DNA of 64,000 nucleotides from Haliscomenobacter sp. (GTDB taxonomy: Bacteria; Bacteroidota; Bacteroidia; Chitinophagales; Saprospiraceae): contig JADJHZ010000011.1 of NCBI GenBank assembly GCA_016707205.1, forward strand, positions 1 to 64,000, written 5' to 3'. The notes beneath the pieces were generated by a model that was given only the letters and a program-made list of their open reading frames with translations, searched no databases and had not been told where the DNA came from. Shown one piece after another: positions 63,207 to 64,000 of this stretch (its first letter is position 1; each line of letters begins with the position of its first letter). Position numbers and translations under genes: made by a program.

Positions 63207-64000
63207 TGCACTCCGGCAAGGGATTTGCGGGATTCGGTTTTGAATCCAAACTGATCGGCAAACCGGTTGATTACGTCCTCCAGATCGGGGGTTCCTATCT
63301 CCTGGAGGTCATAATATACCCGCGTGTGGGGCTTCCGGATCGTAATTACCCGGCGAAGATCGATCGGGGTTCCGATGACCACCGCGTCGCAATCCGTCTG
63401 GTTGATGGTTGTTTCCAGATCGTGCAATTGTTCGTCGCCATAGCCCATGGCGGGTAGCAAGGTGCCGATTCCCGGATACTCCTCAAACGTTTCGGCGATT
63501 TTGCCTGTAAGAAACGGCCTGGGATCGACTAAAGCGGCCGCTCCAAATTTTTTGGCGGCGATCGTGCCAGCGCCCAGTTTCATCCCTCCATGGGTGAGGG
63601 TTGGGCCGTCTTCTACGACCAATACGCGTTTGCCCCGGATCGCTCCCGGATCGTCCACCCGAATGGGGGAAGCGGCGTCAATCACTATCGCCTTTGGATT
63701 CACCCGTTCGATATTTCGCCTCACGATATCAATATTCTCGGGGGAAGCGGTTTCTACCTTGTTGATGATGACCACATCCGCCATCCTTAGCGTTACTTCC
63801 CCAGGGTAATAGGATACTTCATGCCCCGGCCGGTGTGGGTCTACCAGAGTAATCATCAAATCCGGTTTGTAGAAAGGGAAATCGTTATTCCCTCCATCCC
63901 AAACGATAACGTCGCATCCATCTGGATCTTGCTCTGCTGCCCGGAGGATGGCTTCGTAGTCGACTCCGGCATAAATAACATTGCCGCGGACTATATGGGG
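63203..64000 (-). CDS. GTPase-like protein (cyclic 2,3-diphosphoglycerate synthetase type), cut by window end
   Basis: Only the C-terminal 265 residues are here, and the open frame continues past 64000. Visible are VIVWDGGNNDFPFYKPDLMITLVDPHRPGHE, MADVVIINKVETA (the NKxE/D nucleotide motif), VLVVEDGPTLTHGGM and PAMGYGDEQLHDLETTINQTDCDAVVIGTPIDL. I place it with the COG2403-like predicted GTPases that resemble archaeal cPGS. The true function in bacteria is unknown. It shares four bases with the phosphatase gene at its end. Confidence 0.82.
   Translation of the reverse strand, partial: PHIVRGNVIYAGVDYEAILRAAEQDPDGCDVIVWDGGNNDFPFYKPDLMITLVDPHRPGHEVSYYPGEVTLRMADVVIINKVETASPENIDIVRRNIERVNPKAIVIDAASPIRVDDPGAIRGKRVLVVEDGPTLTHGGMKLGAGTIAAKKFGAAALVDPRPFLTGKIAETFEEYPGIGTLLPAMGYGDEQLHDLETTINQTDCDAVVIGTPIDLRRVITIRKPHTRVYYDLQEIGTPDLEDVINRFADQFGFKTESRKSLAGVH

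Noticed and set aside
1..64000. tRNA, rRNA and riboswitch signals
   Set aside because: No cloverleaf, rRNA-like or known riboswitch core was recognised by eye in the intergenic regions. A covariance model search would settle it.

Overview
The window looks like a piece of chromosome from a member of the Bacteroidota, probably near the Saprospiraceae. The evidence is type IX secretion and gliding motility genes (a PorX regulator, a PorP/SprF-like protein, two proteins with the gliding-motility C-terminal sorting domain and a giant SprB-repeat protein), TAnnTTTG promoter elements, and several families found mainly in this phylum. No rRNA, tRNA, CRISPR array, integrase or intact insertion sequence was seen. 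The organism cannot be named more precisely from the sequence alone.

Layout. 1-1.75 kb: the end of a peptide-type ABC transporter (two permeases). 1.8-9.2 kb: small lipoprotein, HU, a Cys/Met PLP enzyme, a membrane-anchored glucosaminidase-like protein, an SH3 lipoprotein, dprA, alkaline phosphatase, lipA and an outer membrane protein. 9.4-20 kb: deacetylase-like protein, upp, two tandem TPR paralogues, an outer membrane protein overlapping coaX, purH, tdk and a proline-rich protein. 20-28 kb: pfkA, rhomboid, methyltransferase, subtilase-SPOR protein, ECF sigma factor, HTH regulator and rpsT. 28-36 kb: a giant flavin/Fe-S oxidoreductase divergent from a phenylacetyl-CoA epoxidase cluster (paaE, TetR, paaA, paaB, paaC). 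36-45 kb: cytoplasmic trypsin-like protease, PorP-like protein, bactofilin, AtpZ, biotin carrier, DsbD and purQ. 45-53 kb: lipoprotein, class V aminotransferase, MFS carrier, HD hydrolase, porX and tatC. 53-64 kb: YbaB, the two sorted surface proteins, hutI, thioredoxin-SPOR, a low-molecular-weight phosphatase and a GTPase-like protein cut by the window end.

Two features cut across the genes. First, intergenic regions carry tandem repeats with a 7-bp period in several sequence families. Between converging genes they often start in the stop codon and form long inverted pairs. In one case (52112-52200) the repeats fill the whole gap between two stop codons. This is the most unusual signal in the window. 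Second, the first 20 kb holds about twenty apparent single-base indels in otherwise conserved genes, against two in the remaining 44 kb. I read most of these as assembly or base-calling errors and give repaired coordinates.

The paa cluster has its own TetR regulator, and near-identical candidate operators lie in front of paaE and paaA. The secretion and surface genes (porX, porP-like, sorted adhesins) fit one T9SS-dependent surface programme, although they do not form one operon.
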